Of a stretch of DNA of 64,000 nucleotides, positions 1 through 8,992 are shown piece after piece. Origin of the DNA: Thalassobacillus cyri (GTDB lineage: Bacteria; Bacillota; Bacilli; Bacillales; Halobacillaceae). Position 1 is the stretch's first letter. Each line of letters begins with the position of its first letter. The stretch covers positions 372,001-436,000 of the forward strand of contig NZ_FNQR01000001.1 of NCBI RefSeq assembly GCF_900107755.1. The letters run 5' to 3'. Under the pieces are notes generated by a model. It saw only the letters and a program-made list of their open reading frames with translations. It had not been told where the DNA came from and ran no database searches. Both the position numbers and the translations under genes were made by a program.

Positions 1-216
1 GGGGTTTTCACGAATGATCTCAACAGGGCCCTTCGTGTGGCGGACCAATTGGAAATGGGCGGGGTCTGGATCAATGAAATATCGACTTACCGGCAGGATA
101 ATCATCCATATGGCGGCGTAAAGAAAAGTGGAATTGGGAAAGAAGGCGTCAAATATGCGGTGGAAGATATGACGGAAGTGAAGTTCGTTGGTATCAATTT
201 AAATGAAAAAAGTTGA
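1..216 (+). CDS. Aldehyde dehydrogenase family protein, C-terminal end (partial)
   Basis: The frame is open from base 1 to a TGA at 214-216 and gives the last 71 residues of an NAD(P)-dependent aldehyde dehydrogenase. The stretch 'GGVWINE' followed by 'HPYGGVKKSGIGKEG' is the family's usual C-terminal substrate-pocket and oligomerisation segment. The catalytic Cys and Glu lie outside the window, so the substrate cannot be named. It is not RocA-like: the end differs from the pyrroline-5-carboxylate dehydrogenase signature. A hairpin terminator follows directly. Confidence 0.85.
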   Translation, partial: GVFTNDLNRALRVADQLEMGGVWINEISTYRQDNHPYGGVKKSGIGKEGVKYAVEDMTEVKFVGINLNEKS

Positions 217-227
217 TTATTTTTATA

Positions 228-263
228 GATGATTTCTGGACCTATACAGAAGTCATCTTTTTT
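228..263 (+). terminator. Rho-independent terminator after the aldehyde dehydrogenase gene
   Basis: An 11-bp stem (228-238 with 247-257, containing one G-T pair) is followed by six T residues. It lies 12 bases after the dehydrogenase stop. Confidence 0.75.
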
Positions 264-300
264 CATGATTATCTGACAGGAATGCCTATCTTTTTAGCTG

Positions 301-341
301 AAATAATAAACTTCCCCTGGACAAAATAGTTCAGGGGAAGT
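301..341 (-). terminator. Rho-independent terminator of the glutamate dehydrogenase gene
   Basis: A perfect 10-bp stem, ACTTCCCCTG at 310-319 with its complement at 332-341, is followed on the minus strand by an A/T-rich tail at 301-309. Confidence 0.75.
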
Positions 342-355
342 CCAGTGTTGTAGCG

Positions 356-1669
356 TCATCCTTCTGATAAATCGGAATCTTTGATCCACCCACGGGCATG
401 CATGGCTTTCACCAGATGGTTAATACCGACCATATAGGCCGCATCTCTCATGAAGCATTGTTTTTCTTCACGCATTTTGAAGACGGTATCAAATCCGAAC
501 AACATTTTCTCCTCAAGCTTTTGGTTGATTTCTTCTTCTTTCCAATAGTAATTCATGGAGTTTTGAACCCATTCAAAGTAGGAGACAGTTACGCCACCCG
601 CATTGCAAAGGATATCCGGGATAACGAATACTCCTTTCCCTTCGAGGATCTTGTCTCCTTCTGGTGTAGTCGGCCCGTTAGCTGCTTCTGCTACCACCTT
701 TGCCTGAATAGACGGGGCGTTATCTTTCGTAATTTGGTTTTCCACCGCGGCTGGTATGAGAATATCGACAGGAAGGCTGAACATTTTTTCATTCGTTATC
801 GGTTCAGCATCTGTATAATCAGACGCATAATTCTCTTTGTTTTTAACAAACTCAAGCAAGTCAGGGATATTTAAACCTTCCTCACGATAAATTCCACCTT
901 TGGCATCTGTCACCGCAACGATTTTGACACCTAATTCATGCAAAAATTTAGCTGTCATGCTTCCGACATTTCCGAATCCCTGAATAGCTACAGTTGTTTT
1001 ATCCAATTCCATATCCAGGACTTTGGCAGCTTCCCGGATGGTAAGGACGACCCCCCGGCCGGTTGCTTCTAATCTGCCTAGTGAGCCACCGATGATGATA
1101 GGCTTTCCTGTTAACATGCCCGGTATATTGTACCCACGGAGCTGATCGAACTCATCAATCATCCAACCCATCACCTCAGGGTTTGTATTGACATCCGGTG
1201 CTGGAATATCCTTTTGTGGACCGATGATCGGCGTTATTTTCCGGATGTACGTCCGGCTTAACGTTTCAAGTTCCCGTTCTGATAATTTTTCCGGATCCAC
1301 AATGACTCCACCTTTTCCTCCCCCTAGAGGTAGATCGAGGATGGCAGACTTTAAAGACATCCAGATGGACAAAGCCTTTACTTCATCAATATTTACTAAA
1401 GGGTGGAAGCGGATCCCACCTTTGGTAGGGCCCAATATATCAATGTGTTGCGCACGATAACCTGTAAAGTTTTCTAAGGTTCCATTATCCATTCGTACCG
1501 GAATCGACACTTCAAGCATTCGCATTGGTTTTTTAAGCACATGATAAATATTTTCATTATACCCCAGTCTGTTCACCGATTCTTTAAGTAATGATTTCAC
1601 GACGTTGTATGGATTTACGCCATGTGTTGTTATATCTGACTCCACTTTTTCACTTTCAATTTTTTTCAT
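356..1669 (-). CDS. gudB: NAD-dependent glutamate dehydrogenase (GudB/RocG type)
   Basis: Oxidatively deaminates L-glutamate to 2-oxoglutarate and ammonium in the cytoplasm. The 436-residue product has the full family layout: substrate-binding GPTKGGIRFHP at 80-90, the catalytic-lysine motif GGGKGG at 116-121, PAPDVNT with the catalytic Asp at about 159, and a Rossmann GFGNVG at 231-236. Length matches the catabolic Bacillus enzymes GudB and RocG, and the sequence does not decide between them. AAGGGGGC lies just upstream of the ATG. The gene stands alone with its own terminator. Leucine dehydrogenase is less likely because of length and the motif context. Confidence 0.9.
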   Translation of the reverse strand: MKKIESEKVESDITTHGVNPYNVVKSLLKESVNRLGYNENIYHVLKKPMRMLEVSIPVRMDNGTLENFTGYRAQHIDILGPTKGGIRFHPLVNIDEVKALSIWMSLKSAILDLPLGGGKGGVIVDPEKLSERELETLSRTYIRKITPIIGPQKDIPAPDVNTNPEVMGWMIDEFDQLRGYNIPGMLTGKPIIIGGSLGRLEATGRGVVLTIREAAKVLDMELDKTTVAIQGFGNVGSMTAKFLHELGVKIVAVTDAKGGIYREEGLNIPDLLEFVKNKENYASDYTDAEPITNEKMFSLPVDILIPAAVENQITKDNAPSIQAKVVAEAANGPTTPEGDKILEGKGVFVIPDILCNAGGVTVSYFEWVQNSMNYYWKEEEINQKLEEKMLFGFDTVFKMREEKQCFMRDAAYMVGINHLVKAMHARGWIKDSDLSEG

Positions 1670-1987
1670 AGTTAGGCCCCCTTACAAAAGCTATCACCTA
1701 TCTTATAAAATCCCTTTAAATTAAGAATTTTATACATTTGGGGAAGATGAATATGCTTATGCTTACTTTTTTCGAATGGAAGTTAGCATGTTCAGCGTGG
1801 AGCAAGGGCAAAAGATGGAAATAATTTCAAACATTTACCTATTGCTAACGATTCTCTAAATAAGACCTTTTTTACTTATGGAGGCTTCTAAATAGAGGAG
1901 CTGTGTTTGATAATAGCAATCTATAAGAAATCACAAGAAAGGCAAAATGGTAAAATTAATAAAACGTCAAAAAACAGGAGGAATAGT

Positions 1988-2905
1988 ATGACAAAAACAA
2001 AACATAATCTCATTCCACATTTGTGGTATGACAAGGAGGCGAGTGAAGCAGCAGAGTTTTATACTTCCATATTTCCGCACTCAAAAATTTTAAGTAAAAC
2101 CACACTCCAAGAAACACCATCAGGCGACTCCCATTTAGTTTCTTTTGAGTTGTGGGGACAGAAGTTCCTAGCAATAAGCGCAGGGCCTTATTTCAACTTC
2201 AATCCGATGATGTCTTTCATGGTAAATTTCGACCCATCACGAGATAAAGACGCGAGATCAAAAATTGATGAGGTCTGGAACAAATTGTCCGAAGGCGGCA
2301 AAGTATTAATGCCAATGGATAAGTATCCATTCAGTGAAAGGTATGGCTGGATTCAAGATAAGTATGGTTTGTCGTGGCAGTTAATCCTTACCAACCCAGA
2401 GGGGAAAGAACGGCCCGCGATCGTGCGGTCGCTAATGTTTGCCGGTGATAAATGCGGCAAAGCAGAAGAGGCGCTTAATTTTTATTTATCTGTATTTAAA
2501 AACGCAAAGCTGGGTAACATTGCCCGCTACCCTCAGGGCATGGAACCTGATAAAGAAGGAAGCCTCATGTTTTCTGATTTCATGCTTGAGGATCAGTGGT
2601 TTACTGCAATGGACAGTGCGAGAAATCATGAATTCAGTTTCAACGAGGCAATCTCATTTATGGTATATTGTGACACACAAGAAGAGATTGATTACTACTG
2701 GGAGAAGCTGTCTGCAGTTCCTGAATCGGAGCAATGTGGCTGGCTGAAAGATAAGTATGGAGTATCCTGGCAGATTGTGCCGAAAGCTATGGAAGAGATG
2801 ATGAGCAGTAATAGCACACCGGAACAAATTTCACGTGTTAGTCAGGCAACGCTTAAAATGAAGAAACTTGATCTTGCAGAATTGCAGAAAGCATACAAAG
2901 GATAA
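1988..2905 (+). CDS. Two-domain VOC (PhnB/3-dmu-9_3-mt-like) protein
   Basis: The product, 305 residues, consists of two tandem vicinal-oxygen-chelate domains. The first starts at 'IPHLWYDKEASEAAEFY' and the second at about residue 140 with 'SLMFAGDKCGKAEEALNFY'. Each ends in the 'DKYGVSWQI' type strand typical of the PhnB-like subfamily. The function of this subfamily is not settled; members are called 3-demethylubiquinone methyltransferase-like or simply VOC. An upstream in-frame ATG at 1907 exists, but CAGGAGG at 1975-1981 sits correctly for 1988 and homology begins there. Monocistronic, with a hairpin downstream. Confidence 0.85.
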   Translation: MTKTKHNLIPHLWYDKEASEAAEFYTSIFPHSKILSKTTLQETPSGDSHLVSFELWGQKFLAISAGPYFNFNPMMSFMVNFDPSRDKDARSKIDEVWNKLSEGGKVLMPMDKYPFSERYGWIQDKYGLSWQLILTNPEGKERPAIVRSLMFAGDKCGKAEEALNFYLSVFKNAKLGNIARYPQGMEPDKEGSLMFSDFMLEDQWFTAMDSARNHEFSFNEAISFMVYCDTQEEIDYYWEKLSAVPESEQCGWLKDKYGVSWQIVPKAMEEMMSSNSTPEQISRVSQATLKMKKLDLAELQKAYKG

Positions 2906-2967
2906 TAAAAAATACGGCCTGCTGCCTGGTGTCTTTATAAGCTTTTTCCCGAAACGCAGATAATATA

Positions 2968-2997
2968 AGCTCAGAGCCATCTTATAGGCTCTGAGCT
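2968..2997 (+). terminator. Hairpin after the two-domain VOC gene
   Basis: A perfect 11-bp stem (AGCTCAGAGCC at 2968-2978 with 2987-2997). The T-run is weak, so termination is probable, not certain. It is the only strong hairpin between the convergent genes on either side. Confidence 0.5.
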
Positions 2998-3056
2998 CTT
3001 AGGGATGTTATTCTATGCTTTAATTTGGATTATCTGCCTAATAACTCTTACACATT

Positions 3057-4313
3057 TTAACTTTCTTCCTGGGCTTCTTTTTTCTCCTGAGCTGCTTCTT
3101 TCTTTTCTTCGGCTGCCTCTTTTTTCTCTTCCTCTGCTTCTTCTTTTTCTTCTTCTGATTCTTTTATCTGTTCGTAACGTTGCCGCTGGCGATATCCATA
3201 AGTGGAAGAGAGGACCACATCTTCATTTTCAAGCGCAGACCCGAGTGCACCGATGATGGTGGAAACGCTTGTCGCTGTCCATGCAATGTAGAAGTAATTG
3301 ATGAAGCCCACACTGCCAGTTAACTGGGACTGCAACAATCCCATCGGTATCAGCGCTATCACTGCGACCGCAAATAACAGGAATAATAAGAAGTAATACA
3401 TAGAGACCGTGACTAAAAGGGTGAGAACTGTGGCAATGTTGTACAGTTTTCGTAAATAACCGGCATGCTGATCATTCGGCTTCTCCCATAGCTTGTGGGC
3501 GAGGATGATCCACCCGACCATAGCCAGTATGGAAGCGATCGACAGCATAAACATCCGCCATATCCCGTAATTGTTACTGAGTTGCCATAGCGTCGGGAAT
3601 ACGAGCGCATATGATCCAGTTGTGAAAGCAATAATGATAACTTTCATAAAAGATGGGAACATGGCCCATGGGCGATTTGCCCGGACCATCCCTGATAAAA
3701 CCCGTATGGCGCCGCTGAAACGAGATTTTACCGTGAACCGGACATCAATGTTCGATTCGCTTTCATCCGGTGTTTCCCTTTGAAGTGGAGATACACGGTT
3801 GAATAAACGCTTGCCTACCAGTCTGGTAGAACTTTTATTTTTCAACTCTTTATGTTGATCGCCATTTTTAGCCTGAATCCTTTGTTCTGCCCGCTCCCTG
3901 TCTTCATTGGAACTCCCATAATACATCTCATTTACCAATTGTAAAATCGATTCTCGTATCCGTTTGAACATTGGCGTTGATCCAAGTCCTGGTAAACTGA
4001 TTAATGCAACGCTTTCCTTTTCGTATGCTTCTGCTACTATCGGCTTTTTGTCATTAAAAAATGGCAAATCAGTAAGACAGATTGCAAAATCCCAAGTATT
4101 ATCTTGTTTCTTATCCAAAGTCGCACGTAATACCTTATTGGAATCTTCCGTCACGCCTGTGAGTGCGTCAATGGTGTAGGCGACATCCCATTCGTAGTTC
4201 TCATCAACGTAATAACTGAGCAAATCCGGTAATTGCTGCTGCAGCTTTTCTCTTAGTTCATCTGGATAACCCGGTGCTGTGATTAGTCCTAATGTTTTGA
4301 TAGATTTGCCCAT
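3057..4313 (-). CDS. Unrecognised membrane protein with cytosolic N-domain and charged C-tail
   Basis: Family not recognised. The 418 residues fall into three parts. A soluble N-terminal domain of ~170 residues has alternating beta/alpha character ('KTLGLITAPGYPDELREKL', 'WDFAICLTDLPFF'). A membrane region of about four hydrophobic helices spans residues 220-365. The C-terminal ~45 residues consist almost only of E, K and A and should form a charged coiled coil. The N-domain reads like a nucleotide- or sugar-binding alpha/beta fold, but no catalytic motif is visible. It is transcribed alone, convergent with the VOC gene, and starts with ATG at 4313. Confidence 0.75.
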   Translation of the reverse strand: MGKSIKTLGLITAPGYPDELREKLQQQLPDLLSYYVDENYEWDVAYTIDALTGVTEDSNKVLRATLDKKQDNTWDFAICLTDLPFFNDKKPIVAEAYEKESVALISLPGLGSTPMFKRIRESILQLVNEMYYGSSNEDRERAEQRIQAKNGDQHKELKNKSSTRLVGKRLFNRVSPLQRETPDESESNIDVRFTVKSRFSGAIRVLSGMVRANRPWAMFPSFMKVIIIAFTTGSYALVFPTLWQLSNNYGIWRMFMLSIASILAMVGWIILAHKLWEKPNDQHAGYLRKLYNIATVLTLLVTVSMYYFLLFLLFAVAVIALIPMGLLQSQLTGSVGFINYFYIAWTATSVSTIIGALGSALENEDVVLSSTYGYRQRQRYEQIKESEEEKEEAEEEKKEAAEEKKEAAQEKKEAQEES

Positions 4314-4500
4314 CTATTTCACCTCTATTTCATCTTATAAATCAATTACCTATACTTAATAACCGAAAATAAATTATTTAAACGGTAGGAAGCAGTAACT
4401 GCTGTAAGAAATTTACTGGATACGATCCGGATGGTCCATCAGTGGGGAGGGATTATACAAATCATTCACGAACATGTAATTAAATGAAAGGAGATGGGTT

Positions 4501-5253
4501 ATGAAATTAATTGACTTGAGTGTACCCCTAAGTCCTAAAGTAAAGGAACCGCTTCCCCCGTCCATTGTATCCCACACCCATGAGGATGGTGCGGAACAGG
4601 GAGCGAAGATTCTTGGCATTGAAAAAGAAGCCTTTCGGGATGGTAAAGCATGGGCAACTGAAACAGTGACCGCAAACACGCATGCCGGCACACACGTAGA
4701 TGCCCCATGGCATTACGGAGAACAATCAGAAGGGGAACCGGCGCGGACCATTGATGAAATGCCCCTTGATTGGTTTTATCATGATGCCGTTTTATTTGAT
4801 TTCAGCAATCATCCGCCTGGATATGAAATTTCGTCAGATGATCTTAAACAACAACTGAAGGAAATCGATTATTCCTTAAAACCTTACGACATCGTGCTGG
4901 TCCGAAGTGATGCTGATAAGAAACTTTATGATGATCAATACGCTTTCCTGCATGTAGGTGTATCAGCAGAAGCGACTCGCTGGCTGCTTGAACAGGGCAT
5001 TAAAGTCGTAGGGACCGACGGCTGGGATATTCCCCTAAACATTCAGGCTAAGCAGTACATGGCTGCACCGGACAAAGGGGTAATGTGGGATGCACACTAT
5101 GTAGGAATCGAAAAAGAATACTGCCAAATTGAAAAGCTGGCGAATCTGGATCAAATTCCGATGAGGCATGGGTTCAAGGTGTCCTGTTTTCCGGTGAAAA
5201 TTGAAAAAGCAAGCGGAGCATGGACGAGACCGGTCGCTTATATAGAAGAATAA
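4501..5253 (+). CDS. Cyclase family protein (metal-dependent hydrolase, KynB-like fold)
   Basis: Belongs to the PF04199 cyclase family, whose members include arylformamidase (KynB) and isatin hydrolase. The metal-binding signature HxGTHxDxPxH is intact as HAGTHVDAPWH at residues 61-71, and length (250 aa) is slightly above that of KynB. The N-terminus 'LIDLSVPLSPKVKEPLPP' is also typical. No kynurenine-pathway genes are nearby, so the substrate is unknown. GAAAGGAGATGGGTT precedes the ATG. A hairpin shared with the convergent DUF4179 gene closes the unit. Confidence 0.85.
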   Translation: MKLIDLSVPLSPKVKEPLPPSIVSHTHEDGAEQGAKILGIEKEAFRDGKAWATETVTANTHAGTHVDAPWHYGEQSEGEPARTIDEMPLDWFYHDAVLFDFSNHPPGYEISSDDLKQQLKEIDYSLKPYDIVLVRSDADKKLYDDQYAFLHVGVSAEATRWLLEQGIKVVGTDGWDIPLNIQAKQYMAAPDKGVMWDAHYVGIEKEYCQIEKLANLDQIPMRHGFKVSCFPVKIEKASGAWTRPVAYIEE

Positions 5254-5260
5254 CTGAAAA

Positions 5261-5294
5261 TAAGGGCAGTCTCTGTACGAGGTGGCTGCCCTTA
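5261..5294. terminator. Bidirectional terminator between cyclase and DUF4179 genes
   Basis: A 9-bp stem (TAAGGGCAG at 5261-5269 with CTGCCCTTA at 5286-5294) lies between two convergent stop codons. Confidence 0.6.
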
Positions 5295-5300
5295 TAATCA

Positions 5301-6716
5301 CTATCTTAAATCTATTTTGATCAGCTTCATTTCAATTGTGTCATTACCCGCGAAAATTCCAAAAGGTACCATCAGGGAATAATCCGCTAGGGTGAATGTA
5401 TCCTGATTACCAAGGTTAAATCGTGACTGAAAATGCAATGCTTCCCGGTCCATTACTGTTCCTTTTTCAGCTAGAACGAGTGAATCATCTTCCAATGCTT
5501 CATACTGGGTTTGGCCATCGGCACCTGGAATGACATCTTCCGAGCGAATAAGCTTTATCTGATTTGCAAAATTGTTGAAGATATCATTACTAAACTTTGC
5601 TGCGTCCACATTTTTGATGTGATAATCGACTACTACATCGCCGTCTTTTTTCATAACTTCATTGACGACGATTTTGTAGCCAAACCGCTTACTTTCCACT
5701 TCAAAGGTGGATGGCTGAATCGCATGGATGGTCTCAAATTCATCACTTACCACCGTTGGATGAATCGTGAGAAACTGATCACTCTCATCAATTTTACTCG
5801 TAAAGAGAGAGCGTTCCTTAACTTTTACCTGATTAGCCGTTTCTTTTATATTGAGGATATTTCCGATATTTCTACGCATCAGGCGATTCCCCTGATCATC
5901 GAAAACATCGATGTTGATTTGATCTCTTTCTCCGTCTTTTGGTCGTGTCGTTTCATAATCCAGAATGGTGGTAGCGTTTCCTTTTGTTATGGTGTCCATA
6001 GTAAAGGTGTAGGAACCATCTTCCGTACGGCTTTCACCTTTCACCATAAGATTTTCAGCTGGCCGTTTTTCAATCGGTACATCAAACTTCCAGGTGCCTT
6101 TTTCCCCAAGGACGGATGTAAACGTAAGGGGAAGTGTGAAATCATTGTCGATGGTTTGGTTCAATTGGTAAAACTCTATCGCACCGACAAATCCATCTTC
6201 CGTTTTTTTGAGACTGCTCATCGACCCAGCCCATTGGCTTTTTTCCTCGCCATCAAATAAATAGTAACCATATCCAGTTTCAGAGCTGTTTGGTTGATTC
6301 ATATTTTTTATGGATGAAAGCTGGTCGCCTTCTGCTTTGAAAGTAATTCCCAGTAATTGATTGTCATAGTAGGCACTCGTAATGGTTATATCAATTCCGT
6401 TATCAGTTGCTTTCTCTTCAAGCTCTGTAACCAGGTCACTTGCGAACAGTTCACTGCCAACTGTTGTAGTCATGTCCTCATAAATGAAGTGAAGGACAGG
6501 AACCTTTGCCAGTACTTCCGTGACGGGAGAGAAGACCAGTCCAGAGGCCAGGACTAGTGACGCAGCAGCCGACGAAATGGCAGCGGTCGATTTCCAGTGT
6601 TTCCTATTACGCTTCATACGCTTTCCTGATTTGATACCATTCGTAATTGCCTGCTCCAGGGCACGGTCAGGGACTTTTATCTCGCTCCACTGCTGATCAA
6701 ATGGTTCTTTTCTCAT
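5301..6716 (-). CDS. DUF4179 domain protein, probable membrane partner of the adjacent ECF sigma factor
   Basis: A 471-residue protein with a basic cytosolic N-terminus ('KRMKRNRKHWKST'), one membrane helix at about 46-72 and a large extracellular part. 'VLHFIYEDMTTTVGSELFA' marks the DUF4179 segment, and the later beta-rich part resembles DUF5643. In Bacillaceae such proteins usually follow an ECF sigma gene and are thought to restrain it. Here the start overlaps the 3' end of the sigma gene by 20 bases, which supports translational coupling and a sigma/anti-sigma relationship. The regulatory role is inferred from context; a zinc-binding anti-sigma motif is not visible. Confidence 0.8.
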   Translation of the reverse strand: MRKEPFDQQWSEIKVPDRALEQAITNGIKSGKRMKRNRKHWKSTAAISSAAASLVLASGLVFSPVTEVLAKVPVLHFIYEDMTTTVGSELFASDLVTELEEKATDNGIDITITSAYYDNQLLGITFKAEGDQLSSIKNMNQPNSSETGYGYYLFDGEEKSQWAGSMSSLKKTEDGFVGAIEFYQLNQTIDNDFTLPLTFTSVLGEKGTWKFDVPIEKRPAENLMVKGESRTEDGSYTFTMDTITKGNATTILDYETTRPKDGERDQINIDVFDDQGNRLMRRNIGNILNIKETANQVKVKERSLFTSKIDESDQFLTIHPTVVSDEFETIHAIQPSTFEVESKRFGYKIVVNEVMKKDGDVVVDYHIKNVDAAKFSNDIFNNFANQIKLIRSEDVIPGADGQTQYEALEDDSLVLAEKGTVMDREALHFQSRFNLGNQDTFTLADYSLMVPFGIFAGNDTIEMKLIKIDLR

Positions 6717-7230
6717 TGATCCTAACTCCTCCTAATGATTTTTTTAGTTCATTTTTAGCGCGGTGAAGATAAGTTTTCACCGTTCCTTCCGGTTTCTCCA
6801 TCGTTTCGGAAATACTTTTAATCGACTGATCATGAAAATAGAAAAGGATAATCACCGTTTTATAATCCGTGCTTAAGTTTGACAGAGCAGCAAGCAAGTC
6901 CAGCTTTTCATCAATGCTATGATTCTCATACTCCCGGAAGTTGGAAAAGTCGTCGGTCAGGACAACTTTCTTTCGCTTTTGAAGGAAATCATAGGCCGTA
7001 TGAATTAATATTTTCATCAGCCAGGCTTTAAACAGTTCCGCTTTTTTTAGTTGGTTGATAGAAATAAATGCTTTGGTCACGGCGTCCTGAACGACGTCCA
7101 GGGCATCATGTTCATTACGGACATAGAGGAATGCTGTTTTGTATAATTTCTCGCTTTCTTCTTTAATCAGTGTTTCAAATGCTTCTTCATTGCCTTTCAT
7201 AGCTTTTTTTACTATGTGCTCATGTAACAA
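6697..7230 (-). CDS. ECF-type RNA polymerase sigma factor
   Basis: A 177-residue sigma-70 family protein of the extracytoplasmic-function group. Region 2 is seen in 'LYKTAFLYVRNEHDALDVVQDAVTKAF' (core binding and -10 recognition). Region 4 is 'LSTDYKTVIILFYFHDQSIKSISETMEKPEGTVKTYLHRAKNELKKSL', a helix-turn-helix for -35 recognition. It resembles SigV/SigW-type sigmas of Bacillus. GAGGAGGTGG precedes the ATG. It forms a two-gene operon with the overlapping DUF4179 gene. An ECF-like -35 motif upstream suggests autoregulation. Confidence 0.88.
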   Translation of the reverse strand: MLHEHIVKKAMKGNEEAFETLIKEESEKLYKTAFLYVRNEHDALDVVQDAVTKAFISINQLKKAELFKAWLMKILIHTAYDFLQKRKKVVLTDDFSNFREYENHSIDEKLDLLAALSNLSTDYKTVIILFYFHDQSIKSISETMEKPEGTVKTYLHRAKNELKKSLGGVRINEKRTI

Positions 7231-7249
7231 TTTGCCACCTCCTCACCCA

Positions 7250-7281
7250 TATATGAGTGATCAACCTAATAAAAAGTTTCA
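7250..7281 (-). promoter_or_regulatory. Candidate ECF-type promoter of the sigma/DUF4179 operon
   Basis: On the minus strand TGAAAC followed by a T-run (7281-7276 onward) lies about 50 bases before the sigma gene start. TGAAAC plus TTTT is the usual -35 of Bacillus ECF promoters. The -10 half (CGTC/CGTA) is not clear, so this remains tentative. Confidence 0.3.
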
Positions 7282-7428
7282 ATTTTTTATGTTTCCTGAA
7301 CGCTCTCATCCTACCATAATATGTTAATGTTAATTTGAGGATGGAATTAAAATCAAAGCAAGGATGTTAACACTGAGATAATTGGTATAAGAAGTAAGTT
7401 ATTTTAATTAAGGAAGAGGGGTATAAGG

Positions 7429-7743
7429 ATGCCATTAGAACAGGAAGTCATTGGGATGTTGATTGCTGGATACTCGATAGTAATGGGAGGAGCTCTATTA
7501 ATAACCTTGTTCCTTTGGGTCAAGAAAAAGGACAATTTTCTTGCGTATGGAAGCACGTTATTACATATGGTATTTTTTTCTCTGGCCTTCTATTTCGTTA
7601 TAAAAGCAATGGCCTTTGATTATCACCACCCGATGGCTTCGGAAGAAATATCCCTTCAATTAGGTATAGCCGGAGTCATTTGGGCTGTAAGTATGCATTT
7701 TTTAGTTTTTGCAATCTATCATTTTTCCAAAACAAGAAAGTGA
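7429..7743 (+). CDS. Small membrane protein, three predicted helices
   Basis: Not recognised. The 104 residues contain hydrophobic segments at about 8-30, 38-60 and 78-98, separated by short charged loops ('VKKKDN', 'DYHHP') and ending in the basic 'KTRK'. There is no signal peptidase motif. GAAGAGGGG precedes the ATG. It lies alone between the divergently placed sigma operon and the permease gene. Confidence 0.65.
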   Translation: MPLEQEVIGMLIAGYSIVMGGALLITLFLWVKKKDNFLAYGSTLLHMVFFSLAFYFVIKAMAFDYHHPMASEEISLQLGIAGVIWAVSMHFLVFAIYHFSKTRK

Positions 7744-7861
7744 AATTATGGTAGAGTGGACAGAAAGGATGTTGGTTGTTCTCACTACCAATAATAGTTT
7801 ATACCATAGTTGATACCTGCCAATCATCTACCTAGCATACATAGTTAAAGGACTGACCAGA

Positions 7862-8617
7862 ATGACACTATTATCTTTTATCGCCATTTTATTGGTTGGA
7901 GTGGGGGCAGGGTTTATTAATGTAATTGCTGGTGGCGGCTCGCTCCTTACCATGCCGATGCTGATATTTTTCGGCTTGTCTTCAGCCGTAGCAAACGGAA
8001 CCAATCGGATTGCGCTGATGGCTCAAAATATTGTCGCTATTGCATCTTTCCGAAAACATGGATACTTTGATTGGAAGTTCAGCACGATGCTGGCGATTCC
8101 TGCCTTGATCGGCTCGATTGTGGGAGCGAACTTCGCCATTTCTCTTTCCGATGAGATCTTTAATCGGATTCTTTCCATGGTCATGCTGCTTGTTCTTGCC
8201 ATTATCATTTGGAAACCACATAAGAAGTTATCAAATGGTCCAACTGAAGACACACTTTCAAGAAAAATAGGTCTGATCGTCATTTTCTTTTTTGTGGGAG
8301 TGTATGGCGGCTTTATTCAAGCTGGTGTCGGTTTCATAATCATTGCTTCCTTAACAGTGGTATCTGGCTTGTCCCTTGTGAAAATCAATAGCATCAAGGT
8401 TTTTGTGGTAGCAATTTACACACTATCCGCATTAATCGTATTTATCATAAACGATCAGATCGATTGGGGATACGGCATTACGTTAGCCATCGGTACAAGC
8501 ATCGGGGCTTTTCTAGGCAGTAAATTTGCAGTACAACGTGGGGAGAAATGGGTCCAGCGTATATTGATTGTTTCTGTGATCATTATGGCTGGCAAATTGT
8601 TCTATTCCTCGCTTTAA
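7862..8617 (+). CDS. TSUP (TauE/SafE) family permease
   Basis: A 251-residue integral membrane protein with about eight hydrophobic helices. The N-terminal 'GVGAGFINVIAGGGSLLTMPMLIFFGL' is the hallmark of the TauE/SafE/YfcA family, repeated in the second half as 'GVYGGFIQAGVGFIIIASL'. Family members export or import sulfonates, sulfite, sulfoacetate or related anions; the substrate here is unknown because no metabolic gene adjoins it. It starts at an ATG shortly after AAAGGAC. Confidence 0.88.
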   Translation: MTLLSFIAILLVGVGAGFINVIAGGGSLLTMPMLIFFGLSSAVANGTNRIALMAQNIVAIASFRKHGYFDWKFSTMLAIPALIGSIVGANFAISLSDEIFNRILSMVMLLVLAIIIWKPHKKLSNGPTEDTLSRKIGLIVIFFFVGVYGGFIQAGVGFIIIASLTVVSGLSLVKINSIKVFVVAIYTLSALIVFIINDQIDWGYGITLAIGTSIGAFLGSKFAVQRGEKWVQRILIVSVIIMAGKLFYSSL

Positions 8618-8747
8618 CACCAACTGAAGATCCGTTTCCGAAAAGAATGGGCTATATAACATGGTGCAGTTGCTATCTATATAAATATTAAATGTGTAAC
8701 GGGTCAGTTATCGAGGAGAAAAGTTAAAATTACTCATCAATTGGTGG

Positions 8748-8781
8748 ACGAAATCGGATATGATTTCGTTCTTTTCTTTTT
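8748..8781 (+). terminator. Hairpin with T-rich tail downstream of the permease gene
   Basis: An 8-bp stem ACGAAATC / GATTTCGT (8748-8755 with 8762-8769) is followed by a T-rich tract. Confidence 0.6.
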
Positions 8782-8842
8782 GAGTGTTATAGAAAGATAG
8801 AAATTAACAACAGATGTTCCGTTGCTAAAAGAAGGGCTATTG

Positions 8843-8898
8843 TCTCGAAATCAAGTCTTCCAGAAAAGGGCAGGATTGTGGAAGACTTGATTTCGAGA
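8843..8898. repeat. Island repeat copy 1, in a perfect inverted pair
   Basis: TCTCGAAATCAAGTCTTCC at 8843-8861 recurs as its exact reverse complement at 8880-8898, a 19-bp perfect inverted repeat with an 18-base loop. It is the leftmost copy of the island-wide element and the only one with a perfect inverted partner. No gene lies between it and the permease terminator. A broken lipoprotein gene follows. Confidence 0.8.
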
Positions 8899-8992
8899 TA
8901 AAGTGATTTTTTTGGAAAAAGTATTGCTGTAATTAAAGAATCTTAAAATGATTTAACTAACAAAGATTTCAATTAAATGGAAGGTTGTTCGT

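Noticed and set aside
5511-6260. A 249-codon plus-strand frame
   Set aside because: It lies entirely antisense to the DUF4179 gene, has no family resemblance and an improbable residue composition.
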